In this document: one piece after another, positions 11,841 to 24,500 of the stretch | Layout: every line of letters begins with the position of its first letter | How positions within the stretch are numbered: the first letter of the stretch is position 1 | Origin: Lentinula raphanica | Lineage: Eukaryota; Basidiomycota; Agaricomycetes; Agaricales; Omphalotaceae | NCBI GenBank assembly: GCA_027919835.1 | Contig: JANVFP010000041.1 | Coordinates: forward strand, 62,001-126,000 | DNA: 64,000 nt | Reading direction: 5' to 3' | Made by a program: the position numbers and the translations under genes | Notes under the pieces: generated by a model | Told to the model about the DNA's origin: nothing | The model's input: only the letters and a program-made list of their open reading frames with translations | Databases searched by the model: none

Positions 11841-14800
11841 CTATAGACCCAGAGCTATCATCAGTAGATAACCCACAGTGGCGACGACCTACGCATATGA
11901 AAACAAAGCAAGTTAGCACGGAAGCTCAGTCTCAAACGTTTGTATACTGAATTCTATACTGATTTCTTCCTTTTGGACTCCTTGGCCAGGGACAAGGACT
12001 GGGAGAAAAGACAAAACTCACAAGTGTCGCGAAAATACTCGCCGGTATCCCATTCTTCAAGAAATCGATATTTGACAAATACAACTCCCCCAGATCGTCC
12101 TCTTGTGTTGCCCTAGATCATAAGTCAATTACAGTCAGCGAGACATTCTTTACGTTTCACAGGAGGGATGAGAGATTTTTCGGAAAGCCGCGAACAAAAT
12201 TGAATGGTAGCGTAGTAAGGTACTTACGCGGTCTGGTTGGGGAACCCAGAAACAGGCATACCCATGCCAGCGGAGCATATCAACGCAGTCACGAAAATCA
12301 GTAGATTCTGGTGATCACCGCCGAGGCTCGCAGCGACTTCTTTTGCGATAGGTACAAGAAGGACACTTGCAATCGTGTGGCTGATGAACGTAGAGATAAC
12401 CTGCGATTGTAAAGTTCATTGATATGCAAGTCAGAAATGTGCGTGTCACGAAGCGATGAACGGTAAGTTTGCCCAGCGTACTCACCAGGACGATCGGAGA
12501 CAGAATGAGGACAACGTTGTAAAGACTGAACCCATCGACCAAATCTCGTACGAGTTCTCCCATGATGTCAAGTAGTCCACTAGAAGTTACGCCCTTGCCC
12601 AACGCGATGCCGCCCATGGCAAGAAACACGATGGTCCATGTGAATTGTTCGAAATCATCCTATAATGTAGTTGAAAAACACAACACAAAAAGTGTCAGCA
12701 GACCTCTCATCCTTGAACCAAAAGCCACAAGATAATGAATCCTAATGAGGCGAGGCTCACAGGCTACAAGCCGCAGGCCGCAAGTACCAAGAAGCCTCCT
12801 CCCCACGAACCCTCCCAGTCCAACGCATTCACACACACACACATACCTTTTTCAAAATCCCCGTCGAGAAAAACGCTACGATCGGCACGATCGCGATGAC
12901 ACCCATGTCACCCACATAGTCCTCAATCTCATGCGCAACGCACCACAGTGCGATCGTCCCCAGGCAGATGAAAGAGACCCAGTATTGTTTGATCGTGAAG
13001 GGTTCCTTCGTGGCTCGGATTGGTCGGATCTCTAATGTCCCTCTATCATCGAGTTCATTTTCACGCTCACGCTGCCCGGCAGTAGGACCGTCATGAGGCC
13101 GTCCGGGTCGATAAGACGCCAAAAGAAGACCCCAGATTAAGAGTATGGACACGGCAGAGACGGGAAGGGCGACGGCAAACCAGGTGCCCCAGTCCAACGG
13201 ATCGTCCATATTCTGAAGCGCAATTAAGTTTTGTGGAGAAGATATGGGTGAACTTTGACCGCCTATGTTGGCTGCTAACGCGATTCCGAGCTACATGCAT
13301 GAAAAGAAGAGAAAGAACAGGAGTAAGAATAGATTCCTTGCATGAATTGAATTGAAAATTTCTTGTTGTATGGAGAGAAACTTCGAAGGATTATAAAAAA
13401 ACGCCACTCACGATTAATGCAGGGGCAAAAGGCGACTTTGGGGGAAGTGTTCGCAGGATAGGCTAGATGATATCATCAGGAGACGGCCAAGAAACGGAAG
13501 ATAGAGGGGGGTTTTAGAAAAGATAACGTACTCTGATCAAAGTGAAGCACAATGTCGGAGCCGCAACGTTACTAATCCACATGCTCGCAAAACACGACAC
13601 AAACATGAATGCCAGTAGTACAGTGGATGGCCTCGTGCCTGCGAGACTGAGAACGCGAGTGATAAGGATCCGGTCGATGCTTGTTTTGCTCAAGGCTGAT
13701 GATATGGTGAACCCACCGATGAGGAGCATGATGGTGGGTGAGAACATGGAGGAGAAGATGAATCTGTAGTCACAGGAAGAGAAAACAAAGCATGAGTGCA
13801 AGAGGCCTTTCGAGTAAGATTTCGGTTGCGAGCAACATGTAGACGTACTTTGTTGCTTCCGGCGCACTTAGATGTTCATGTTCCGGACCTCTCACTACTT
13901 GGAAACATACAAGCAGTAAAGGTACAAGTATGGATGTGACGAAGAGAGGTATCGCCTATGCATACACGTAAGACAAACGCTTGTAGACTGCACGAGTTTT
14001 ACCCTTACCTCTGTAGCCCAGAGAATCGTGCAAAACACCAGTATAGCAAAACACCGATTAGCCTCAACCCCTTGAACGACATGAGTATTCAACAACACCG
14101 CAAAAACGACGAGTGCGATGACCAGATAGGTCATCTTTCTCGTAACAGACAACCTTCCAAACGGTGTTGGAATAACGAACACGCCCACAGACGGTCCTTT
14201 CACCAAGCTAGCGCCCGCTAAAAGTCCACCCCCGGATGCAACTCCTTCCCCTCGACGTTCTCGACCGATCATCTGTCGCCAAACAGTGTCTCGCTCCCAT
14301 GCGATATGTTCACGCTGAAGGTGTTTGAGTTGTTGTTTGGCTAGACTGGGGTTCCCTCGTGCGACACATTTGGTGTAGAGCACGACTAGACGGTCGGTGG
14401 CTGCTTGTAGACGATCTTTGGAGCTAGGTAGGAAGGGAGAGCTGTGTTCGACGATGTCATGAAGGTATTGGTCCTTGAGCTATATCGAGGGAAACTAGGT
14501 CAGGATGATGAAAGGCATGGCTCGGGTTGTATACCTCGCTATAGGTAACCTTGTCGTACCTGTTATTGCAAATGAACTGGTTAGAACACGATCGAGGTAA
14601 CGGATAGGGCTCTTACTTCTTGAGAATCTTACGAAAGCCTGAGTAGTTGACTTCAACGTATGACCGCAATGAAGAAACAGAGACATAAAGGTTCGTTATC
14701 CGTCGCTTGAACAGGAGTCGAGTATCGTAGGCATAGTTTGTACGAGCGGTCCATATAGTTTCTAGAATTCCTGAAGATGTTACGCTGTCCTTCAGATCCT

Positions 14801-15555
14801 TTATGAGTCCGAACGTGTTTGCTATTTTCTGCATGGTTCGTTGGGGGGAGATGGATCGCCTGAGGGAAGCTACGCTGTCTTCTAATTCGCCCTCGCTGGA
14901 AGAAGTGCTGTATCTGTGTCTGACTGGTGATTGACGAACATAGGAGCTTTCCCCTGTGATAATTAGATGACTGTGCTATACCATTAGGGTACACAGACTC
15001 ACCTTGCATTCGATTGGCATTTGCGCTGCTCGATAGCCTTCGTCGTCTCTGCCCCTCAGGACTTCTCGACACACTCTCGTCATCTTCCTCGTCGTACTCT
15101 TCGTCATCGGCGTAATGGTCCCCTTCCAGCCCAAGCTCGTCTTGTTTAGTGATCAGCTCCTCCAACTCATTCAATTCATCAAACAGCTCTTTCTCTTGAT
15201 GCTCGTAGAACAATGTCACCTTCTTCAGCTCCTTGTCAAGCAGGGGAATGAATATCGAGTCCGTTGCTGCATGGGACGGTCGGCCAACTAGGGACGTGTG
15301 CTCGTTGGACTCCAGATCTCGATATGAGGTGTCTAGGTTCTGCTGCTGCTTTTCTAGTTGGTAGATATACTTCTTGAGAGAGTCATAACTAGCAACCAGT
15401 CGATACAATCTTCAGTCGAAATGACAAGTGAACTTACTCAATGTACTCCTCCCACCACTCAGAAACCGCGTTGAATTTCAGCGCAGAGCTAGTAGAAGTA
15501 GTATAGTTAGCTCTTAGAATTAAGGACTTGAATGTATACTCTACCTGAATTTCAT
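11841..15555 (-). CDS. SPX-domain phosphate transporter (Pho87/90/91 type)
   Basis: A many-exon gene. Exon 1 is only 11 nt (ATGAAATTCAG), spliced to give MKFSSALKFNAVSEWWEEYI and then YDSLKKYIYQLEKQQ, the canonical start of an SPX domain. The domain continues through LLDKELKKVTLFYEHQEKEL and an acidic loop (DDEEYDEEDDE). The C-terminal half is a polytopic anion transporter: VTRKMTYLVIALVVFAVLLN, then ANRCFAILVFCTILWATE, FSPTIMLLIGGFTISSALSK, WISNVAAPTLCF, TIVFLAMGGIALGKGVTSSG, and a last helix VVATVGYLLMIALGL before the stop. This SPX plus divalent-anion:Na+ symporter-like fold is the low-affinity phosphate carrier class (plasma membrane Pho87/Pho90 or vacuolar Pho91). SPX domains sense inositol pyrophosphates and restrain uptake. 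The membrane location cannot be decided from sequence, and internal exon joins were not all summed. Confidence 0.85.
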
Positions 15556-16718
15556 GGCTGTTGAAAGAACGTCGAACGCCGACACCGCATGCGACTGTTA
15601 CAAAACTAGAACAATAGACGCCCGATGAGCGCTTAAATTTCAGCCCACGTTCATTGTGAACGTTCATACTCAAAATTTGAGCCAGAACGCTCGAGTTCAA
15701 AGAAATGGGGAAACTCTGTTTTCTACCAACTACTCTGACTCCTAGGACCTGCATGCTACTATCTGAGCCTACATTCGATTCTACGCTGGATGGTGAGCAT
15801 CCTCAGACTGTCCATTTCGTTTCATGGCCCTCTGAAAGATCAGGACAATAAAGATAGAACCACTTTTTCGAATCGTGTTCGAGAGATGTGCATTAGGATT
15901 TAATTTTCTTGATCATGAGGCTGCTGGCCACGATGGAGAGAAGTACGTGTGCATACCTAGCCAGTTATCCGACATCGTATACCCTTCGATTAATGTGACT
16001 ATCAAGCTCCAGAAAAAAACTATTCTTATCGGAGCATTCGACCCCAATTCTCCTAACCGCAGAATAATAGGGATGCCAGGAGAACGTGCTCGCTGCCTTG
16101 TATCAACTTGATTCAGGCAGTACTCTGTAAGTTGGGCCCGTTTATGATACAAAGTTTGGGAATAGTCCAGGACCGGATGGAAAGCCTGCTTCGAGGTCGA
16201 AACATATAAGAAATCATGGGTGGCGATGTCGGGTCTTATTTGGCAGCAACTTGATCATTCCAAAAACAGTTCTTTTCTCCAGGCTCTGTGGAGTTTCTTC
16301 AAGTTCAATGACAAGTCCTGGACATACTGACCGTCCGATAACAAACAGTACCGACTCTTGATCGTAGACGAGAGAATCTCTTCCCAATCTCGAACGGCGA
16401 GCATCACATCATGATGGTTGGCTTCGGAGGGCCCACCTCGTTCCCCGCCTGACAACCACCATCAAGTAGTGTGGCAAACGGAAGCTGTTTGATCTGTTCT
16501 AGGCTGTTCTATGTAAGGCGGATGTACGGTCGAAGACACACTCACAGCTAAGTATCTATGCATATGCTCGGTGCGTTACATTCTTCCGACATTCCGAATC
16601 AGTGTTTCTGAGAACTCATTACGTCTGGCTGGCCAACCGAATAGACTATGTAAACCAGATCCCAGCTTGGTTTTTCTGCGGTTCTTCTCCACTCTGAGAT
16701 TCTGAACACCAAGGCGGT
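15556..16718. other. Divergent intergenic region
   Basis: This separates the phosphate transporter (minus) from the P450 (plus). Short open frames at 15875-16111 (+) and 16255-16455 (-) show no family or splice context. It presumably holds both promoters. Confidence 0.45.
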
Positions 16719-18902
16719 ATGATCAACATTCATGTTATCGCTCTTCTTTTCCTTGTCTTTCTTTGGATATGTCAAAAGGTTCAGCGACTACGAATGGATA
16801 TACAGAAGCTCTCGGTCGTCGTGAGTACATCCACTTCTGTTTCACGCGGCTCGACGTTGAACCTATGTTCCCTAACAGCCGATGAGGCGAAGCTGGATAT
16901 GGGGACACGAGTTTGAATTGTTCAAACGCCAGGCTTGCGAAATGCATATCAAATGGGCGACTTCGATGGGGTCAATGTATCGCGTCAAAGCGGCTCTTTT
17001 CCAACCCGACATTGTATGATTCTGCTTTTTACTTTGATCTCGTTTGACAAAATACTGTCTGGACAGATTGTCATCAACGATGTCGCCGCCATGCAGTACA
17101 TCTTCCAAAACGCGTATACCTATGGTAGGTGAAATCACCTCGCTCGTTGAGATGTTATTCGTAGGAGTTCGCTCACCATGTACAGTGAAAGCCCCAGCCT
17201 TCCGACCCATAATCAAAAGACTCATTGGGAACGGTATTGTTTACGCTGAAGGAGAAGAACACAAACATCAACGAAAACTTCTAGCTCCTGCTTTCACGTA
17301 TGCCAAAGATTGTTCTATCCGGGTGTAGTTCATTCACCCTGTACTACTTATTAGGTCTAACGCTGTCAAAGCCATGTCCGACGACATATTCGCCTGCGCT
17401 GACAAGGTCAGTCTACTGATGAACAAGCATGTGGCGTGTCCTAAGTCCTCCCTAGATGATCCATAAGCTACGCGCTGAGCTCAACAGTAGCACTAGCGGA
17501 ACGAATGTTGTCGTTGATGTCGCACCGATGTTCTCGACTTGCACGTAAGTATCTTCCTTTCTCACAATACATGATTCAGCGAACCGACGCGGTCCTTGAA
17601 GCTTGGATATCATCGGTCGAGTGGCTTTCGGGCATGATTTCGGAAGCGGAGACAGTACAGAAGCCAAAGAAATCTCCTCCGCCTGGCACGAAGACGTACT
17701 CATGGCCCACACATTCGTTGGATTTCTGGCTCCAAGATTGATCAATCTCTTCCCGTGGATCACCAGCTTGCCCATTCCAGTTCTTCCAGCCGAAAGCGTG
17801 TCCAAGCGTATCGTCGATAGGCTCGCAGGAAAACTCCTCAAAGATGTTCATCTTCAAGCTCTCAATCTGGACAGTACGGACATACTTTCTCTGTTGGTCA
17901 GAGATAGCAAGATAAAGGGCAAGTCAGAAATACGTCTTTCTGATGATGAGCTCCTTGATAATGTGCGTGCGTATGGGCAGCCTGATTTTCTGGATTCGTT
18001 ACTCATACTTACCTATGCATGTCTTTCCCTGCCTTCAGATCACCACGTTCATGATGGTCGGCCATGAGACCAGCTCAGCTTCGCTCATATTCACACTTCT
18101 CGAACTGGCACGAAACCCTTCTGTTCAGCACAAATTACGCCAGGAAATAACAGCTGCAGGGCAGCTTCATTACGATTCTGTTCAACAACTTGAATATCTC
18201 GATTGTGTCGTCAAAGAAGGGTACTTCGTGCCAATATCTACTGCTCACCTGTTTCTCAAGCAATTTGTTTTTTTTGCAGACTTCGTTTGCATCCTGCGTT
18301 ACCACTCACTGAGCGTGTTGCGCTTCAAGATGATGTTATACCTCTCATGCAGCCACTCGAAATAAAGACGGGGCGGAGGCTCACCTCGGTTTCTATCAAA
18401 GCTGGGCAGGTTCGTATCTGTTACCATGTTGGTCGTGGAAGTTCCTCTGAATATCACACTTGAAGGTATTCCACATTCCTCTGACAGCGCTCAATGTCAG
18501 TTTGCAAATATGGGGTGACAATGCTGCACAGTTCATGCCCGAAAGATGGTTGGAGCGAGAAGATTTGTCTGTCCATCGACTTCCCCATGGACCATGGGCT
18601 GAGATATCGACGTTCAGTGACGGTCCCAGAAGCTGTATCGGTTATCGTCTTGGTACGTCTATGGAATTGGCCTCTCAGCTTGATTACACTATTTATACCC
18701 TTCTCTGTCAGCCGTTTCGGAGCTCAAGATAATCACCGCTGTTCTTGTGCGCTCCTTTGAGTTTGAGGACACTGGTGCGAAGATTGAAGAGTACATGCTG
18801 CCGACCTTGCAATCCTTTGCCGACGGGAAAGCGGCATCGTTGCCGCTCAAGGTATCTTTAGTCTCCGATCATGGTTGCTTGCCGGCCGTAGTTCAGAATT
18901 AG
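16719..18902 (+). CDS. Cytochrome P450 monooxygenase
   Basis: An intact-looking membrane P450. Exon 1 encodes an N-terminal anchor (MINIHVIALLFLVFLWIC). Later exons give SWIWGHEFELF, then the C-helix block HKHQRKLLAPAF, LDIIGRVAFGHDFGSG, the I-helix oxygen-activation motif MMVGHETSSASL, the K-helix E-x-x-R formed across a splice (KE...LRLHP), the PERW block (AQFMPERWLERED) and the heme loop FSDGPRSCIGYRLA with the Cys ligand. Exon phases checked through the first five exons are consistent. The motif style resembles the large basidiomycete families that hydroxylate fatty acids, terpenoids or xenobiotics. No biosynthetic cluster surrounds it, so the substrate is unknown. A P450 reductase would supply electrons at the ER membrane. 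Confidence 0.9.
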
Positions 18903-19151
18903 TTTCGTAATGGCGCTTACTCAGTGGACTCCCTACATAGTATCATCGACTTGGATTGCTATAACTACTACTATGCTGTCTCCTCGTTTGTTTTGCCTTC
19001 GAGCTCTCATCGACCTTCAGTTTGTCATGCCACAATCATTCAAGATCAACTTGTTGCCCTGTATGCTGTGCGTACCCCGGCAGTGACTGCGGAATTCATC
19101 ATGTTATAATGATAAGAAAACAGAGATAAGTACTCTTTCATCCTTCTTCCC

Positions 19152-21151
19152 ATGGTGCTATCTACTGCGACGCGATTCTTGGCTCTTTTGCTCGCATCGT
19201 TACTGTTGAGAGCAGCCCAAATCCCTTTTGAGAGTCAGTACAGGTATCCTCTGACCCCTCCACTGAACGTGTTGAACGATGACAATGATTGGGATCTCAA
19301 CAAACCTCCTGGAGAGAATGCGACTGGGCACCTGGTATTCGAAACCGTGAATTCATTCATGCAACACTGGCCAAATACGCGGTACCGAAATGGTGGGATA
19401 CCTTACCTCTCTGAGTCTTTACGACGTTCATTCATTGATGATCACGCCAGGGCACAGTATTGTTCCAGGAATAGTACCCCTTGGCACAGTGCTTTACCAT
19501 GGACGAGGAGATCCAAACACTCCTACTGGTCCTGAATGGCTCGCTACCGACCCCGAACACTCTTATTTCTTCTGTCGTGGACAGACTGAAGATTCCGGCT
19601 GCTGGCAACTCACTGTTACTGCTACTCGACCTTTGAAAATCCTCTACTTCGACGGCAGTGGAGCAGCGAAAATGTCGGATGGCGCTATGGACTCCCAGGA
19701 TATCCTTGCTTATGGAGAAGTCGTACCGGAGAAATACCGCGACGAAAGAGGGAGGATCAACCTTCTATGTGAATGGGCACAGGATCTCGATATAGATGGT
19801 TTTGTGAGGTTCGTCTATCATTCATGGACAATTATCAGCCACTGATCAAAACCCTTCTCATTCAGAATGGAAATGGACTTGTGAGTTCTGTCATCGAGTG
19901 ATCAAATTTATTTCGCCTCATTTGTGGTTGCACTAGTGAGGTCATGCTTTGCGATTTCACTGAAGGCGTTCTGGTGGAACCTGTCAGTATCCGTGCTCGA
20001 CGTCGTGGACCAGGAGGTCCCGGTAGTGGTCCTGGTGGTCCTGGTGGTCCCGGCAGACCTGGTGATCCTGACCGTCCTGGTGGTCCCGGTCGCTATCCGG
20101 ATGGAAGATATCCACCTCCAGAATCCACTCCTGACGATCAGTTTTCCTCAAGTCGGACAGAGTCTTCGAACAATTTCTCGATGCTTCCCAACAACAACTA
20201 CGATCTTTTCTTTCCAGGATCATGGCATAGATACTATCCTGGTGATACCCGGATACAACTTGACCTCACTCGTCTCATCTCTTTTTACGACACCGAGCTC
20301 GTCCCTAGTCTTGTTGCCGAGCGATATGGCAAAGAGCGGATTCAACATCGGCTGCTGGGTATCTCCCCAGAGGACCTTCACACTGTCGTACGGAAAGTCG
20401 AGCAACTGACGGAAGTGTCTGATCCTGGTAGCGGTATTGACTGGGGCACACTTATCCGCTTGATAGTCAAACGGTATTCAAAGCGGCTCGAGATGGTTCA
20501 GTATATCTTAAACGCAACAGATCCTGCCAAGTCAGCTTCGGAGAACAAGGTACTCGCAGAAAACGTTCAGCTTCAACTCATCACAATGCTTCGACCATAC
20601 CTGCTATCTAACGTTAAGCCACCTGAATTATCTACATCTACCGACTGGGTATTACCTGTCTTCAAGCTCTGCGCTACGACGTATACGAATTATATCTCCA
20701 ACTCATCTCTATATTTACGGCTCACCCCCTCAGAGAAGCTCATCCTCAATGGTATACACGAAACGACGAAAGAAGTATGCCGCGTAGTGACAAGTATGTG
20801 GGTGGATGGAGTAATGGCAGGGCTGGAGCCGGAATTCTACAAGCCCTTGACAGAGGATGATGGTGTCGACTTTGTACCGTTGCTAGATGCGTGGAAGGGT
20901 CGTATTGCAGGACTCGTGAAATGGTTAGACTGGAACGTGTGGCTGAAGTGTAGACCTGCTTGTGGTTTCGAGGTTAGTGATCGATGTTTCGCTTATTGCA
21001 TTCAACTGATGCTAATTCCGAATCTCACAAGGAAATGTGCTTTCTTCCAATGTGGCCATTCATGCATGGACGTGATGAATCTGACGACCCCCAACCGCGA
21101 TGTGTGCGTCGGATGGAGGCTTTAGACCGCCAAAATTCCTTGATGTTGTAG
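19152..21151 (+). CDS. Secreted basidiomycete protein with collagen-like Gly-Pro tract
   Basis: Begins with a signal peptide (MVLSTATRFLALLLASLLLRA). Exons then read GHSIVPGIVPLGTVLYHGRG, PTGPEWLATDPEHSYFFCRG, RPLKILYFDGSGAAKM, RMEMDFEVMLCDFTEGV, a GPGGPGSGPGGPGGPGRPGD tract of about 28 residues, a long helical region, and a final exon EMCFLPMWPFMHGRDE before the stop at 21149. I recognise the pattern (LYHG, FDG..AAK, MLCDF, C.IPMWP) as a conserved secreted or surface family of unknown function in Agaricomycetes. The Gly-Pro tract replaces what is otherwise a short linker and is coded by repeated GGT-CCT-like units, which points to replication slippage. Conserved Cys residues near the C-terminus suggest disulfides. 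No enzyme motif is seen. Confidence 0.75.
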
Positions 21152-21592
21152 CCTTGTTATTAAATATAGGTAAGAGTCGCGTAGCATCGAGAACCAAAAG
21201 TCCTTTTTCACTCGCTGAAAATGTAACACGACTCGAGGCAGAATCTAGCCTGCAGCTGTAGAATGCCCGCTTAGTAGTACCGTAGCGGCGTAGCCTCATT
21301 GAACGTGGGATTAATATAATTCCGCCTTTGAATTACGGTGCGTTTGTTGCCGCGCTGCCATAAATGGATTTCTTTATCCGCCTCTCTTTTGTTCTTTGTC
21401 CAAGCTAGTCTCCTTTGTTCTTTTTCCAGCCTACAATGACGGATAGAACCCCGCGTTACCGTCATCAAGTTTCAATTATCCCTCATCTAATAAGAGGCCA
21501 ACGGGTCTCTTCCTCGAATCTTCAACTGTCTGCGCGATTTCGGCCACTTTCCTTCACTCCCATACTGCTCATTCCCCTGTCTTTCCTGTGTC
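21152..21592. other. Short intergenic region
   Basis: Presumed 3' untranslated region of the secreted protein and promoter of the transposon-interrupted gene. Nothing else is seen. Confidence 0.4.
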
Positions 21593-24500
21593 ATGAACTC
21601 CTACTCATTCTTGGCCTATCCTGATGCTGGTACATCATCGTATCTAATGAAAGGTCCTTCCGCCAAATACACCAATATGAACATCGCCCATCGCACACCA
21701 TTGCGTGAACAGCAACCAATTCCCGAATACTCAGAGAAACTCAAACGGTCAGTTGCGGTTATCATTATCTCATAAGATTGAGTAACTCATGTTTCGAATC
21801 TTGATAGGACGATGATACCACTGGATGAACTCAGCGAATTTACTGTGAATTCACCGCCCAGGAGATTCTCATACGTGAGCAATTGGAGGCAAAATATTAC
21901 ACCCTTGCGAATTGATTCTCCGCCGTCGTCCCCGTGCGTCTTGATTGTCCCCGGTACATCCCCACCTGATTCTCACGAACATGAAGGTAACGACACCTGA
22001 CATGTCGGGTTGATGTGGCAGGGCTAGCTCCCTAGATAGCGCGTATTCCTCTACACTACCAGTATTTCCGTCAATAAATATGTTTTCTCTCTTTTGGAAA
22101 GAGTCCAGTTCCCCTCAGTAGACCCATCACATGAGCCTCAAACTCGTCCGTTGACTTCCGGTCTTTCGACCGAGCGCTAAACACTTCGCTCAGCGCTAAG
22201 CTTTCCTCTCACCGCTCAGCACTAAGCAACTCTACTCCACGTTACGAGCTGCATTGATCAGCAAAACTTCATCAGCGTACACTTCGTTTATAACACTAAA
22301 TTACCTTCCATCACGCATATGTCTTCGAAACGCAAGAAAATCGTTCGGGTCGTCAGATCTACTGTAGGCGGTGGACGCTTCGCTCCCGCTATTGTTGAAA
22401 CACAAAATTTGAGGCATAGTGGTATTGTGCGTAAACGAGAGCTAGCTGCTCTTCGCAATATACAAGCTCGCGAAGGTCAGTTATTATCTACATCATCTAT
22501 GATCTAAACACTTTCATCCTGCTTTGCATCAACGCATACTCATTGACAATCGGCTTCTCAATCTTGTTCAGGCTTGAGTTTTGAGTTACAGAAGGCCCTC
22601 GACGAAGGTTCAGGCTCAAGTACAGTGCGCAACAATGCTCAAGATGAGATGCCGATGGATATAGACAACGATGTTGGATTCGAGGACAGCGGTGACGTCC
22701 AAAGCAATGGCGAGGCACCATCGGGGATTGTGATAGATATTCGGGATGTATTGAATTTCTCTCGGTACGCCATGGTTATTGCTTTCCATTGAAATGTTGC
22801 TGATCAATGAATAGGTGGCATGGTTGCACTCGCAGATACAAGGATCATCGTACCTGGAAGCAGCGTATACAACGACTACATGATGCTTGGACCCCTCTGC
22901 TCGACGACCTTACAGATGCTTACATTCGATGGAAGTACGGCCTCGAGGTCTCAACAACCGTCAATGAAGAATACAGTTTCACCATCAACGTTGTCAATCT
23001 GCATACATTAGCGACGGAGCAACAGATTTCGCGGGATGAAAATACAAAAGCCGCCGTCGCATTAGTGCATGCGGGGTACCTTGGAACAGCTCCGGAGCAG
23101 CCCTCCCTTGCGATATCTCTTCAAACGTTAGAGCTCTTTCATACGCTCCGTCTCTTCAAGCCCTCGTTCAGCGTCGAAGCCTTTGCCAAGACTGTGTGCC
23201 ATACATACTCGGTGAGCGCGTCTCTGTACCTACTATCCGTTTGCCACCATTCACTTACATTCACTCGATTTCAATAGATTCCTTACCGTCGGACACACCG
23301 CACAGCACTCTCGGATGCGTTTGATATCTATCTTGCCATTCAACGGAATGTCGAAAAGCGAGTTGCTGCAGAACTCGGACAAGATTCACCAAACTGGAGA
23401 GTGCTCAATAGCTGTCCAGCCTGCTGCTATGAGGTGTGTTTTTCTCCTGCTGTACATTGAACTACTCAATCACCTTCAATCACTCAAGCTTGAAGATGAA
23501 CCTCCCCTTCAATTTTCACGCATGTGGGTAGCCGACGGCAACAATTCACTCAAGCGCATCATTGGCTTCGGGAATCGAAATTTCGTCGACACCCGACTTT
23601 ATGAAGACGGCGATTACTATCTTTCCAACGACTTTGTCAACATCTATGCAAATGAAGTGAAGTCCCGCCCATCAGAACGGATTCCCGATGACGATGGTGA
23701 AGGAGAGGACCTGTGGGAGGATGAAAGCAATATCACGCAGAACGGTGACCCTACTGATGGAGCGGCAGAGGGAGAGGGAATCAAGCAGTGTACAGATAAC
23801 TGGAAGGCAGCTGCCTCAGACAATCAAAAGAGGATGTGGAATATCTTCGATGAGACGGGTGTGTTTGTGAGTGCGTGTCGGCACGGTTTCATATTGTGGA
23901 TCTGCGACATGATTCGCAGCGGAGAACTGTAAGCCGTTGAATTTTTGCTTCTCAGCGCCCACTATCACTCATCATTCAACCCAGCGCCAAGTATCCGCTT
24001 GCAATGACCGCCATGGCCCTGAAGGTCTTCGGGCCAAAGTGGCTCATGGGCTATGACATCGGTTGTAGTTTTGGCGGTACAATCATCAACAGCTCACTAG
24101 GCCCGGAATTCAAAAAGCAAGATTGTCGAACCTGTGTCAATGCATTCCACGGTTATTCGCACAACGCCATTTGCCAGCTATCCAATCACCCATTGAATAT
24201 CGCCGGCATGGGTCTCGAAGATCTGGAAACTCTTGAACGGTTGTTTTCAGCATCAAATCAACTAGCCTCCCTGACCCGCTATATGACACCCTACCGACGG
24301 CGAATTTTCATCGTAATGTTCCTCCGACAATGGGACACTGATAAGTATCAGAACCTCGCGACGATGTTGCATAACAACTATATTCAAGCCACGGAGATAC
24401 TCGACAACGAAGGCAAAGCGTTGGAGGCAGATCTTGCAGTAAAGGGCCTCACGGTTGAGGATTTGGAAGAATACTTCAAGGATGAAGCTGCGCATATGAA

